Made by a program: the position numbers and the translations under genes. A DNA stretch of 64,000 nucleotides from CBDAUN01 sp965214615 (lineage in GTDB: Bacteria > Pseudomonadota > Gammaproteobacteria > Arenicellales > JAJDZL01). Below, piece after piece: positions 41,278 to 49,815 of this stretch (within the stretch, counting starts at the first letter, position 1; each line of letters starts with the position of its first letter). The stretch is taken from assembly GCA_965214615.1 (NCBI GenBank), contig OZ243952.1, positions 2,046,001 through 2,110,000 of the forward strand. Direction: 5' to 3'. The notes below the pieces were generated by a model. It was not told where the DNA came from and ran no database searches. It saw only the letters and a list, made by a program, of their open reading frames with translations.

Positions 41278-43469
41278 CAGTTAGATGTCTGTGCAGCTTG
41301 AAACAAGTCTATTTGGACCGGAATCGTGTAGGGATTTGAGAGTGTCCGCATTCGAACAAATCCAGGGTCCGTAATCGTTTTGATTTGATGCGAGTAGTCG
41401 TCAAAATCATAGAATTTTGCCAATGCTCGAATTTCATCAGTATTATTTAGATGCGCAACGAACCAATTGTCTGTGTTCTTCAATATCGCTGACATAACCG
41501 ACGAAGGTTCCTGTGTTGCTAGAACCAATCCAATTGAGTATTTAGACCCCTCCTTTGCTGTCCTTGCCCAGATTGTCTTCAATTCGTCTTTGCCGCCCGC
41601 AGCAGGCAACAAATTATGCGCTTCTTCTAGGTATACCATTACAGGGGGAGGTGGAACTATTTCACCAGAAGTGTCTCTTCTCGGATTAACAAAGTCACGC
41701 TTTTGCGCATCAAAGATTCCCCAAAGTATTCTTTCTGCTGCATTTTGATTCTGGTCTGGTTCCCCTGTAGATTGATCGAATATTACTAACTTGCCAGATC
41801 TCAATGCCGTGATGACATCCGACACGTAATCGGAAGTCGAATTTGCAGAGTGCTGTGTAATAGCACTACGAAACTGCGCAACACCATTTGGATACGCGTA
41901 AATTTCCAGAATGTTCGTCAGAGCATCATCTGCCCATCGTTTGCCGTTCTTTTTTTGACTATATTTTCTTTCGAAGTCTGAATACCCAGAATTTTTGTCC
42001 GCCATAAACTCACGCAACGCTTTACACGCCGAGGCGAAATCGTTCCAAGATAATGCGTCTGACTCGAATAAACTAGCGGCACCTTCTATTTTTGATCGAA
42101 TATTTGAGTCTTGCACTTTGTTGCGACTCATTGCATCCCTGAGGTCTCGGCCAAACAGACCTTTAATATTAATTTCTTTTGAAGGTGGACTAAATCCCGC
42201 TTCGGATAGGATTCCGCAATAAACCGAGATTAGTCTGTGAAAACGAACTCCCTCCCCCTTGTCTGCGAATGCATCTGGGCACTCAATTGGCGTGTTGCGA
42301 AACCGGTTAACGTACTGCGCTGTAGAGCTCGAAAGTACACTATCAATAATCTTTTTTCCTACAAATAGTTGATCTAGTTTCTTTTCGATATCGTCGCGAT
42401 GACTCCAATTCGTAACACGGGATCCGTAAAAATTAATTTTCACTATTTTTCTTTCAGGATCGTTTGGATGCGGGTTCAATCCATACGTCTCAACTTCATC
42501 ATCGTATTTCGCCCCTTGAATTTCTTGGTAACAACTTTTCAGCGACCCACCATCTTGAACGTTTTCATTTGCGTATTCACCATTGGGATCAAAGATCAGT
42601 TGACCAACTCTAGATCTTCCGTTTGCTCTTCTAAGCAAATAGATTGCCTGCGCAGTGATTTTCATCGCATTGGACTTACCGCCTCTGCTCATACCACCAT
42701 AAAACGTGCGACGTGCAATAAAATCGCGGGGATCGATTTCGACCGGAACGTTATCCACATCTTCTCGAATTCCAATCTCACTTGATGCGAATCTAACTCG
42801 TCCAACCCTTACTCTGGAACCATCGATTGAACTCTCGTTCATTCTTCGATAGTTGACGATCTTGGACAGTAGCTCACCTGTTGGCTTATAAACTTTCATT
42901 CCACGTCCCGTGTAGTAGGAAATCAAATCACCGCCAAATACGAACCTATATACCCCTTCGTTCTGAATTTTCATGCGAAATGTGCCCAGCACGCGGCAAC
43001 GATGCGCACCATATGCAAGGCTGTTTTTTGTCCACTCGTCTATATGACCAGGAGAATCCCATGTTTCATACGTTTCCGTTGATCGCATCCCCGCCTGAAA
43101 CCTGAAATGTTCCATCTCCCTAGCATTCGGCAAGGCTGCATCCCCCACGATTCTAAGCAGCACTACGCAAGTATCTTCGTCTTCGGCAGATAATTCGTGC
43201 AACTTTTGGTTGGCGATTCTTGTTGCCACCAGAAATGATCCATGAGGTAGTCCGCGCACCTTTTGCCGCAAGTAGTCATGTACAAGAACTTGAGCTTCGC
43301 TGTAATTGATTGATAGTAATTCACCAACATTTGTATCAGAATCAATTAATTTAGCAATCTCTATACCAGCATTCACTGATGCATTTTGTGTTTCTTGTTC
43401 TGTAATTTCGCCAAGTATGTTTCGTTCTTGCATAAATCTGCTTCCCGGTTGTTTCGCCAAATGACTCAT
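41277..43469 (-). CDS. HerA-like FtsK-superfamily pumping ATPase
   Basis: A 730-aa ATPase. The N-terminal HAS-barrel-like strand region (about 60-250) precedes the P-loop GGMSRGGKS (258-266), and LIFDPNGEYA (291-300) is a HerA hallmark. A helical insert (about 360-540) follows. Walker B is VMVYLEEAHNLL (610-621) with LATQEPSSV (650-658) as sensor. The C-terminal PVQIDLFQA is typical. An alternative start at ATG 43433 has GGGAAG upstream. Hexameric HerA pumps DNA into its nuclease partner NurA, encoded next. Codon use is AT-rich compared with flanking genes, suggesting recent gain. Confidence 0.85.
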   Translation of the reverse strand: MSHLAKQPGSRFMQERNILGEITEQETQNASVNAGIEIAKLIDSDTNVGELLSINYSEAQVLVHDYLRQKVRGLPHGSFLVATRIANQKLHELSAEDEDTCVVLLRIVGDAALPNAREMEHFRFQAGMRSTETYETWDSPGHIDEWTKNSLAYGAHRCRVLGTFRMKIQNEGVYRFVFGGDLISYYTGRGMKVYKPTGELLSKIVNYRRMNESSIDGSRVRVGRVRFASSEIGIREDVDNVPVEIDPRDFIARRTFYGGMSRGGKSNAMKITAQAIYLLRRANGRSRVGQLIFDPNGEYANENVQDGGSLKSCYQEIQGAKYDDEVETYGLNPHPNDPERKIVKINFYGSRVTNWSHRDDIEKKLDQLFVGKKIIDSVLSSSTAQYVNRFRNTPIECPDAFADKGEGVRFHRLISVYCGILSEAGFSPPSKEINIKGLFGRDLRDAMSRNKVQDSNIRSKIEGAASLFESDALSWNDFASACKALREFMADKNSGYSDFERKYSQKKNGKRWADDALTNILEIYAYPNGVAQFRSAITQHSANSTSDYVSDVITALRSGKLVIFDQSTGEPDQNQNAAERILWGIFDAQKRDFVNPRRDTSGEIVPPPPVMVYLEEAHNLLPAAGGKDELKTIWARTAKEGSKYSIGLVLATQEPSSVMSAILKNTDNWFVAHLNNTDEIRALAKFYDFDDYSHQIKTITDPGFVRMRTLSNPYTIPVQIDLFQAAQTSN

Positions 43470-43482
43470 TTGCTAATGCTTA

Positions 43483-43488
43483 ATTATA
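43483..43488 (-). promoter_or_regulatory. Candidate -10 element of the HerA-NurA-methylase operon
   Basis: TATAAT on the minus strand, 13 bases before the ATG at 43469, with no good -35 at 16-18 bases. If used, the mRNA would be almost leaderless for the first ATG, or have a normal leader for the ATG at 43433. Confidence 0.35.
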
Positions 43489-43654
43489 ACAATATGTTAG
43501 GCGATGGAGACACGACAACACAACGAGTCTGCACTAACGTCTAAACTCCAACTCGATAACATAATAAAATTCGGCGTCGTACTTCTTGCAGAAATATCCC
43601 TCGCATACTAATTGTAAGGAGGTAAAAGAGTATCTAAATCATTGTACTAGCCAT

Positions 43655-45025
43655 CTAACCGTCGATACCGGCATACAAATCAGAAAAGCTTGAATCGATC
43701 GCCTGTTCGAAGAACGCTACGTCTTCCATTTGGATGCACAGCGGCGGACAAATCCGCAGAACATTCTTGTAGGCTCCCGATTTGGACGCCACAAGCCCGT
43801 GCTTGCGCGTCAACTGAAACAGACGGTGCATTTCATCAGGAGCAGGCTCCTTCGTTGTCCGATCCTTGACCAGTTCGGCCGCCATCATAAGGCCGCGGCC
43901 GCGAACATCGCCGATAAGATCGTACTTGCGCTGCATCTTCATAAGCACCTGCAGCAGCGCCGCCCCTACGTTCTGCGCATTTTCGATCAATCCGCACTCA
44001 TCGATCACGCGCAGCACCGCACGACCGGCAGAGCACGACACGGGGTTGGCCCCATAGGTATTGAAATAGAACTTGTTCGCCATCACTTCGGCAACATCGC
44101 GCTTTGCGACAACCGCGCCCAGCGGAAAACCATTGCCTATACCTTTGGCTAGAACAATGATGTCCGGCACCACGTCGTAGTGCTCAAACGCCCAGTATCC
44201 CTCCCCTGTACGCGCGAATCCTGACTGAACTTCATCAACAATGCATAGACCGCCGGCAGCGCGCACGCGTTCAAATGCCCCTTTTAGATAGCCGTCCGGC
44301 GCCGGAACAATTCCACCGTAGCCTTGAATCGGCTCGAAAATCATACCGGCAATCTGTCCGCTGGTGCTGCAGTCGATCACCCGCTCGACTGCATCCACAT
44401 ACGGCGTCGAACCCTCGCCGTAGACGCCTCGGTACTGATCCGGATTCGCAACGAACTGTATCCCGCCCAACAAAGCGACCGGGTGACGGAAATTGCTGAT
44501 CCCCGTCACCGACTGCGCTCCGAAAGTAGCGCCGTGGTAGGCATTCGCCAAAGACAGAATGTCCCGGCGCTGGGTATATGAACGGGCAAGCAGCAGGGCA
44601 AAGTCAATCGCCTCGGCACCTGAATTGGTGAAATGGACGACCCATTCCTCGCCATCCGGGAATTTTGCCACCAATTCCTCGGCAAAATGCGCCGGCACCG
44701 GATGAAAGAACATCGTCGTGCAATGCTGAATCTGCTCGATCTGTCCGCGCACCGCATGCGTCACCGCAGGGTTGTTGTATCCGACGCTGACACACAGATT
44801 CTGACTCAGGCAGTCGAGATACTGATTGCCCTTCTCATCCCAAAGATACTGATCCTGGCCTTTTTGAAAGATCAGCGGAGTCTTGTAGGGCACAAATGCG
44901 CGCTGCGAAGCTGCGTAGAACCGATTCCTGCGATCGACGATGGAATCCGTGCTCCAATCGACATCCATGGTGAAATGATCCAGATCGGCACTGATCTGAC
45001 TTGATATCCGGGTAGATGTTTTCAT
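43655..45025 (-). CDS. Class III aminotransferase (AGXT2-like)
   Basis: A 456-aa PLP enzyme. HFTNSGAEAIDFALLLARSY (PLP phosphate site), ANAYHGATFGAQSVTGIS, the Asp of CIVDEVQSGFARTG, and the Schiff-base Lys in VLAKGIGNGFPLG are all present. RICPPLCIQMEDV near the C-terminus is typical. AGXT2-like members use alanine or other amino donors with glyoxylate. In this locus it may act on glycine/glyoxylate or a methylated amine product. The ATG overlaps the regulator stop (ATGA, 45022-45025), so the two form an operon. Confidence 0.88.
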   Translation of the reverse strand: MKTSTRISSQISADLDHFTMDVDWSTDSIVDRRNRFYAASQRAFVPYKTPLIFQKGQDQYLWDEKGNQYLDCLSQNLCVSVGYNNPAVTHAVRGQIEQIQHCTTMFFHPVPAHFAEELVAKFPDGEEWVVHFTNSGAEAIDFALLLARSYTQRRDILSLANAYHGATFGAQSVTGISNFRHPVALLGGIQFVANPDQYRGVYGEGSTPYVDAVERVIDCSTSGQIAGMIFEPIQGYGGIVPAPDGYLKGAFERVRAAGGLCIVDEVQSGFARTGEGYWAFEHYDVVPDIIVLAKGIGNGFPLGAVVAKRDVAEVMANKFYFNTYGANPVSCSAGRAVLRVIDECGLIENAQNVGAALLQVLMKMQRKYDLIGDVRGRGLMMAAELVKDRTTKEPAPDEMHRLFQLTRKHGLVASKSGAYKNVLRICPPLCIQMEDVAFFEQAIDSSFSDLYAGIDG

Positions 45026-45678
45026 TGTTCAGTATCTTCCAGTTGATTTAGGATAAAGCAGCCGTCGATGTAACGGTCGCACAAGGATTGGGCGGCAACG
45101 TCAGTCAACCCGTCCTTGCCCGTCGCGAGGCTGTTCCACAAGCCGTCGCTAAGAATGTAGAGACCAACCGCGCATTCAGCCGCATCGATGTGTACGCCGT
45201 TTTCCAGTGCAGCGCACTTGAACAGATTCCGCACAATCGCGGTCACATGCTCGCTGGCCCTCGCGATGGGACGGGCAAACTCTATGCGGTGCCTGCTTGC
45301 ATTGGTGAATGCCTGCCATGCCGCCGCAATCTCCCAGCTGTAAGTCGGCGCTACGAATGAACTGCGAGCCACCTGTCTCAGTCGCTGCTCCGCCGTCAAT
45401 CCGGCATCGGCGGCGATTCGGGACTTGATTTCAAGGCTTCGCTGATACCAGCCCTCGAATGCGGCAAGAAGCAACGCATCCTTGCTCTTGAAGTAATGTG
45501 CAATCAAGCCGCGCGAGGCGCCCGCCTCGGCACAGATGATTTCCACAGTCGCACCTTGGATGTCGTACTTGGCGACAGCCCGGATGGCAGCATCAAGCAG
45601 ACTGCGACGGCGATACTCGCGATTTTCCGCCTGAGTGCGGATGCGCGGAATTCGTGCTGCATAAAGCGCCGGATTCAT
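45022..45678 (-). CDS. TetR-family regulator, BetI-like
   Basis: A 218-aa TetR/BetI-type repressor. The helix-turn-helix lies at about residues 26-70: RRRSLLDAAIRAVAKYDIQG and GASRGLIAHYFKSKDALLLA. The C-terminal ligand domain has SYSWEIAAAW-like and YSWEIAAAWQAFTNA segments seen in BetI proteins, which sense choline or betaine. It is divergent from the MttB-like/dehydrogenase genes and probably controls both directions. A TTGAA-N6-TTCAA inverted repeat lies directly upstream of its start codon. Confidence 0.85.
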   Translation of the reverse strand: MNPALYAARIPRIRTQAENREYRRRSLLDAAIRAVAKYDIQGATVEIICAEAGASRGLIAHYFKSKDALLLAAFEGWYQRSLEIKSRIAADAGLTAEQRLRQVARSSFVAPTYSWEIAAAWQAFTNASRHRIEFARPIARASEHVTAIVRNLFKCAALENGVHIDAAECAVGLYILSDGLWNSLATGKDGLTDVAAQSLCDRYIDGCFILNQLEDTEQ

Positions 45679-45682
45679 GGCT

Positions 45683-45698
45683 TTGAAATTCGCTTCAA
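45683..45698. promoter_or_regulatory. Candidate operator in the divergent region
   Basis: TTGAA (45683-45687) and TTCAA (45694-45698) form an inverted repeat with a 6-base spacer five bases upstream of the TetR-family start codon. A second perfect palindrome, CATAATTATG, lies at 45731-45740 over the -10 of the opposite promoter. Either could bind the BetI-like repressor. Confidence 0.4.
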
Positions 45699-45708
45699 GA
45701 AATATCGG

Positions 45709-45736
45709 TTGAAATTTATTGGACGTCTGTCATAAT
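45709..45736 (+). promoter_or_regulatory. Candidate promoter of the methylated-amine operon
   Basis: TTGAAA (45709-45714), 16-base spacer, CATAAT (45731-45736), about 45 bases upstream of the MttB-like ATG. The -10 is embedded in the palindrome CATAATTATG, so a repressor bound there would block it. Confidence 0.5.
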
Positions 45737-45780
45737 TATGATTGATATTCAATTTTTTTGCAGTCCTTTTCAACTTAGCA

Positions 45781-47394
45781 ATGGCAAGAGCAGCGTCCGT
45801 GCCCAAAACTCCCGACTCGATTCACACTGCGCCAAGTCCTCCTGTCCGGCCGTCAAACGTCGAGCCCAGGGCCGGGCGTAGAAAGGGTCGGCGTCAAAAA
45901 TCGGCCGAACGATCCAGGCCGAGCATTGCCCGCGTCCCGTATATTCACCGCAAGATTGGAACCTACGACATTCTTTCAGAAGAAGGACTTTGCCTGATTG
46001 AGCGAAATGCCGATGCGATTCTTCGCGATGTGGGAATGGAAATTCGCGGCGATCCCGAAGCGCTGAACCTGTATCGCCAGGCCGGGGCTGACGTAAGCGG
46101 CGACCGTGTTCGGTTTGAACCGGGGCTTTGCCGGCAGATCATTGCATCTTCGGCGCCGCGCGAATTCACCCAGTATGCGCGCAATCCGAAGAACAATATA
46201 AGGATCGGCGGCTCCGGCACAGTCCTGGCACCTTCGTGGGGCCCGCCGTTTGTTCACGACCTTGATCGCGGCAGACGCTACGCCAGTCTTGAAGACTTCG
46301 TTGAACTGGTCAAGATTCATCAGACAATTCCGCACCTGCATCACACCGGCGGCATCGTTTGCGAGCCTGTGGAAATTCCGGTGAACAAACGTCACCTCGA
46401 CATTCTCGCGACCCACTTTCGTTACTCCGACCGGGCGTGCTTCGGAGCATTGATCGGAGCACAAAGAGCAACAGATTCCCTGAAGCTCGCCAAGATCATA
46501 TTCGGCGACGAGTTTGTCGATCGCAACTGCGTCCTTTATTCGGTAGCCAACACCAACGCACCGCTTGTCCTGGATTCGGCAATGTCTGAAGCACTGCGAA
46601 CCTATGCCGAAAGCAATCAGGCAGTCGCATGCACTCCGTGGACACTCGCCGGAGCCATGAGCCCATGCACGGTAGCGGGTACGCTCGCACAAGTGCTGGC
46701 AGAAGCAATGGCCGTGTGCGCACTCACTCAGCTTGTCCGTCCAGGAGCTCCCTGCCTGATGGGCAGCTTTGCAACTGCGATCTCCATGCAGTCCGGCGCG
46801 CCAACCTTCGGCACGCCGGAAGCGGCAAAACTTGTCCTTGCGGCGGGACAACTCGCGCGACGCCTAGGGCTGCCGTTCCATACGGTCGGCGCCTTGTCGG
46901 CATCCAAGCTGCCGGACGCACAGGCCGAACAGGAAGCGGCAATGGGGCTGGTGATGGCGGTTCTAGCCGGGGCGAACTTCATCAATCACGCCACCGGGTG
47001 GCTCGAAGGCGGACTGGTCACCGGATACGAGAAAACAATGATCGACGCCGACCTGTGCGGGAAAATTATTGAATTTTGCAAAGGCATAGACCTTTCCAGC
47101 GAAGCCCAGGCGCTCGATGCAATCTACGCAATCGAACCTGGCGCCCACTTTCTCGGAAGCGCGCATACTCTGAACAACTTCGACACTGCGTTCTATACAT
47201 CGACCGTGGCAGACCACAATTCATTCGAGCAATGGCAGGCAGACGGCGGACTTGATGCGGCGACCCGTGCGAACAGGCTTTGGAAGCAGGCTCTGGATGC
47301 ATATGAGGAGCCGGCGCTGGATGCGGCTGTTCTCGAAGAACTCGACGAGTTCGTAGCAAAGCGAAAGTCGCAACTGCCGGACGAGTGGCACTGA
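45781..47394 (+). CDS. MttB-family methyltransferase, non-pyrrolysine type
   Basis: A 537-aa member of the trimethylamine methyltransferase (MttB/MtgB) superfamily, from ATG 45781. After a basic, Pro-rich 55-residue tail the TIM-barrel family begins (YDILSEEGLCLIERNADAIL, DVGMEIRGDPEALNLYRQAG). It continues through TPWTLAGAMSPCTVAGTLAQ and CLMGSFATAISMQSGAPTFG. No in-frame amber codon interrupts it, so it is the pyrrolysine-free type, known members of which demethylate glycine betaine or related compounds. No corrinoid protein gene is adjacent. It starts an apparent operon, 6 bases before the first dehydrogenase gene. No Shine-Dalgarno is evident. Confidence 0.85.
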   Translation: MARAASVPKTPDSIHTAPSPPVRPSNVEPRAGRRKGRRQKSAERSRPSIARVPYIHRKIGTYDILSEEGLCLIERNADAILRDVGMEIRGDPEALNLYRQAGADVSGDRVRFEPGLCRQIIASSAPREFTQYARNPKNNIRIGGSGTVLAPSWGPPFVHDLDRGRRYASLEDFVELVKIHQTIPHLHHTGGIVCEPVEIPVNKRHLDILATHFRYSDRACFGALIGAQRATDSLKLAKIIFGDEFVDRNCVLYSVANTNAPLVLDSAMSEALRTYAESNQAVACTPWTLAGAMSPCTVAGTLAQVLAEAMAVCALTQLVRPGAPCLMGSFATAISMQSGAPTFGTPEAAKLVLAAGQLARRLGLPFHTVGALSASKLPDAQAEQEAAMGLVMAVLAGANFINHATGWLEGGLVTGYEKTMIDADLCGKIIEFCKGIDLSSEAQALDAIYAIEPGAHFLGSAHTLNNFDTAFYTSTVADHNSFEQWQADGGLDAATRANRLWKQALDAYEEPALDAAVLEELDEFVAKRKSQLPDEWH

Positions 47395-47400
47395 ATCTGA

Positions 47401-49815
47401 ATGTCACGCGGCAAGACAGTCATTGTCGGCGGCGGTGCGATCGGACTGAGCATCGCCTATCATCTCGCCAAAGCCGGCGCGTCGGATGTCGTGCTGCTTG
47501 AACGAAATCGAATCGGCAGCGGGACTTCATGGCATGCGGCAGGCATTGTCGGACCACTGCGCGCAAGTCAGAATCTGACCGAGCTTGCCTGCTACGGAAT
47601 CGATCTTTTTAACCGACTGGAAGTCGAAACAGACCAATCAACCGGCTATTGTCAAACAGGCGGCTGCTGGCTGGCCCAATCCGATGAGCGGCTGCATGAA
47701 TTGACGCGAATTGCCGCCCTGGGCCGGCTGAACGGACTCGGCGCCCAGATAATCAGCGCTTGCGAAGCAGGCGAGCGCATCCCGCTTCTTTCCACCCACG
47801 GCCTCAGCGGTGCGCTCTGGGTTGAACAGGACGGACAAATCAACCCGGTGGATCTTTGCGCGGCATACGCACGAGGCGCGCGTTCCCTGGGTGCGGTGAT
47901 TCGCGAGCACTCGGGAGTCGCATCGCTTGTGCGAAGCGCCGATGCGATCACAGCCGCGGTTCTGGAAAGCGGCGAAGTGATCGAATCCGACACAGTCATC
48001 AATTGCGCCGGCCTTTGGGCTCGGGAAGTCGGAATGATGGCCGACGCAGATGTTCCTCTTTGCGCAGTCGAGCATATGTATATCGTCAGCGAACCGGTGC
48101 CGAATTTTCCCAATCCCTTTGCGATCGTGCGAGACCTCGACAGCGGCATCTACATGAAGGGAGACGCCGGAAAACTGGTGCTTGGCACGTTTGAGTCGAA
48201 TGCGCGGGTCTGGGACAGCGCAAGCGCAGCCCCCGGTGCGGATTTCATAGAGCTTCCCGAGGACTGGGCTCATGCCGAACCGATGCTGAATGCAGGAATC
48301 CGGCGAATTCCGATTCTCGCTGAACTTGGTGTTTCTCGATTCATGAACGGTCCTGAAAGCTTCACCCCCGACACCAGACAGCTCATGGGCCGGATGCCGG
48401 GGTTCAAAAACTTCTACGTCGCCAGCGGATTCAATTCCATCGGCATCATGTCCTCGGCAGGGGTCGGAAAAGCGATGGCCGAATGGGTGATTCAAGCAAG
48501 ACCGGAGAAGGAATTGTGGTCAGCCGATGTGATGCGATTCATGCCGGGAGACAACGACGAGCAATTCCTGCACGCCCGAATTCCCGAATCGGTTCATAAC
48601 CAGTTCGATATTCACTACCCGTTCAAGCAGTTTCGTACAGGCCGCAACAGGCGGCGCAGCCCCTGGCACGATTCAATGGCTCGCCACGGCGCTGTATTTG
48701 GCGCTCCGGGCGGATGGGAGCGGCCACTTTGGTTTGCCAGGGACGACGGAGAAGCAGAATTTCGCCACAGCTACGGACCTCAGTGCTGGTGGCCCGCGGC
48801 AAGACGCGAAGCCGGGCAATTGGCCGGATCCGGAGCACTTTTCGAACTGTCGCCATTCAGCAAGTTCATCGTAGAAGGCCGCGGCGCTACCGATGCGCTG
48901 CAGGCCTTGTGCACCAATCGCATCGATGTGACGACAGGTCGCGTGGTCTACAGCCTGTGGCTGAATGACCAGGGAGGGATCGAGGGCGACTGCACATTGA
49001 ACCGTCTGGAAAACGATCGCTGGCTCGTCGTAACCGGCGTCGAAACCCGAATCAAGGATCTGTTCCATTTGCGCGAACATACGCCAGATTCGGTCACCGT
49101 GACCGATATCACCGAACAATACGCTGTGCTGGGCATCATGGGACCGAACAGCTCGCAATTGCTCGAAACCCTATTCCGGATCAAGGCGAATCAGGCGGCG
49201 TTTCCATTTTCAACTTCGCAGCTGATTCGGATCGCCGGCGTTGAAGTTCGCGCGACCCGGATCAGCTACGTCGGGGAACGGGGATGGGAGCTGTTCATGC
49301 CTGCCGAACACGCCGCCGGCATCCTGAACGCAATTGTCGAACAGGCAACCCGATTCGATATCGGATTCGCCGGTCATTTCTGTCTTGACAGCTGCCGCCT
49401 GGAAAAAGGGCTCGCGCATTGGGGCCATGACATCGGACCGGACGACGACCCGGTAGGCGCACGCATGATGCACGCAGTGCGTCTGTCTGGAAATTTTGAT
49501 TTTCTGGGTAAAAGCGCCCTACTGTCAAAAATCAGCAAGCAGCCTGAAAACGAAAGGCGCCTTTTCGAAGTCCTGGCACCGAAGCCTGTTCTGATGCTGC
49601 ATGACGAGCCGATCTGGCTCGGCGAAAAATGCGTAGGCCGTACGACTTCAGGCGGCATCGGCTTTCGAACAGGAAAATTGCTCTGCATGGGCTACGTTTC
49701 CGCCAGCGGCAGCGAACGCAGACAATGGCATGTCGAGGTGGCGGGCGAGATGATTCCTATGCGAATCCTCGAGCGCGCCCCGTATGACCCGCACGGCACG
49801 CGGATGCGGCTATGA
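47401..49815 (+). CDS. Dimethylglycine/sarcosine dehydrogenase-type flavoprotein (first copy)
   Basis: An 804-aa protein with the DAO + GcvT architecture. VIVGGGAIGLSIAYHLAKAG binds FAD. His45 in SGTSWHAAG is at the position that bonds covalently to FAD in DMGDH/SARDH. A DAO barrel (to about 390) is followed by an FAO-type linker and a folate-binding GcvT region (about 430-800) with ISYVGERGWELFMPAEHAAG and GRTTSGGIGFRTGKLLCMGY. It should oxidatively demethylate an N-methyl amino acid and pass the carbon to tetrahydrofolate. It overlaps the second copy by 4 bases (ATGA). Confidence 0.9.
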   Translation: MSRGKTVIVGGGAIGLSIAYHLAKAGASDVVLLERNRIGSGTSWHAAGIVGPLRASQNLTELACYGIDLFNRLEVETDQSTGYCQTGGCWLAQSDERLHELTRIAALGRLNGLGAQIISACEAGERIPLLSTHGLSGALWVEQDGQINPVDLCAAYARGARSLGAVIREHSGVASLVRSADAITAAVLESGEVIESDTVINCAGLWAREVGMMADADVPLCAVEHMYIVSEPVPNFPNPFAIVRDLDSGIYMKGDAGKLVLGTFESNARVWDSASAAPGADFIELPEDWAHAEPMLNAGIRRIPILAELGVSRFMNGPESFTPDTRQLMGRMPGFKNFYVASGFNSIGIMSSAGVGKAMAEWVIQARPEKELWSADVMRFMPGDNDEQFLHARIPESVHNQFDIHYPFKQFRTGRNRRRSPWHDSMARHGAVFGAPGGWERPLWFARDDGEAEFRHSYGPQCWWPAARREAGQLAGSGALFELSPFSKFIVEGRGATDALQALCTNRIDVTTGRVVYSLWLNDQGGIEGDCTLNRLENDRWLVVTGVETRIKDLFHLREHTPDSVTVTDITEQYAVLGIMGPNSSQLLETLFRIKANQAAFPFSTSQLIRIAGVEVRATRISYVGERGWELFMPAEHAAGILNAIVEQATRFDIGFAGHFCLDSCRLEKGLAHWGHDIGPDDDPVGARMMHAVRLSGNFDFLGKSALLSKISKQPENERRLFEVLAPKPVLMLHDEPIWLGEKCVGRTTSGGIGFRTGKLLCMGYVSASGSERRQWHVEVAGEMIPMRILERAPYDPHGTRMRL

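Noticed and set aside
39961..43469. HerA-NurA as a standard archaeal-type end-resection operon
   Set aside because: No Mre11 or Rad50 gene is present, the genes are coupled to a DNA methylase, and composition suggests transfer, so a defence role is more likely.
20448..43469. A single defence island joining the SIR2-like gene with the HerA-NurA cassette
   Set aside because: About 18 kb of housekeeping genes separates them; there is no sign they act or move together.
45976..46851. 291-codon minus-strand frame
   Set aside because: Antisense to the MttB-like gene; no domains.
45781..47394. Pyrrolysine-dependent trimethylamine methyltransferase
   Set aside because: No in-frame amber codon interrupts the gene, and no pyl genes are in the window.
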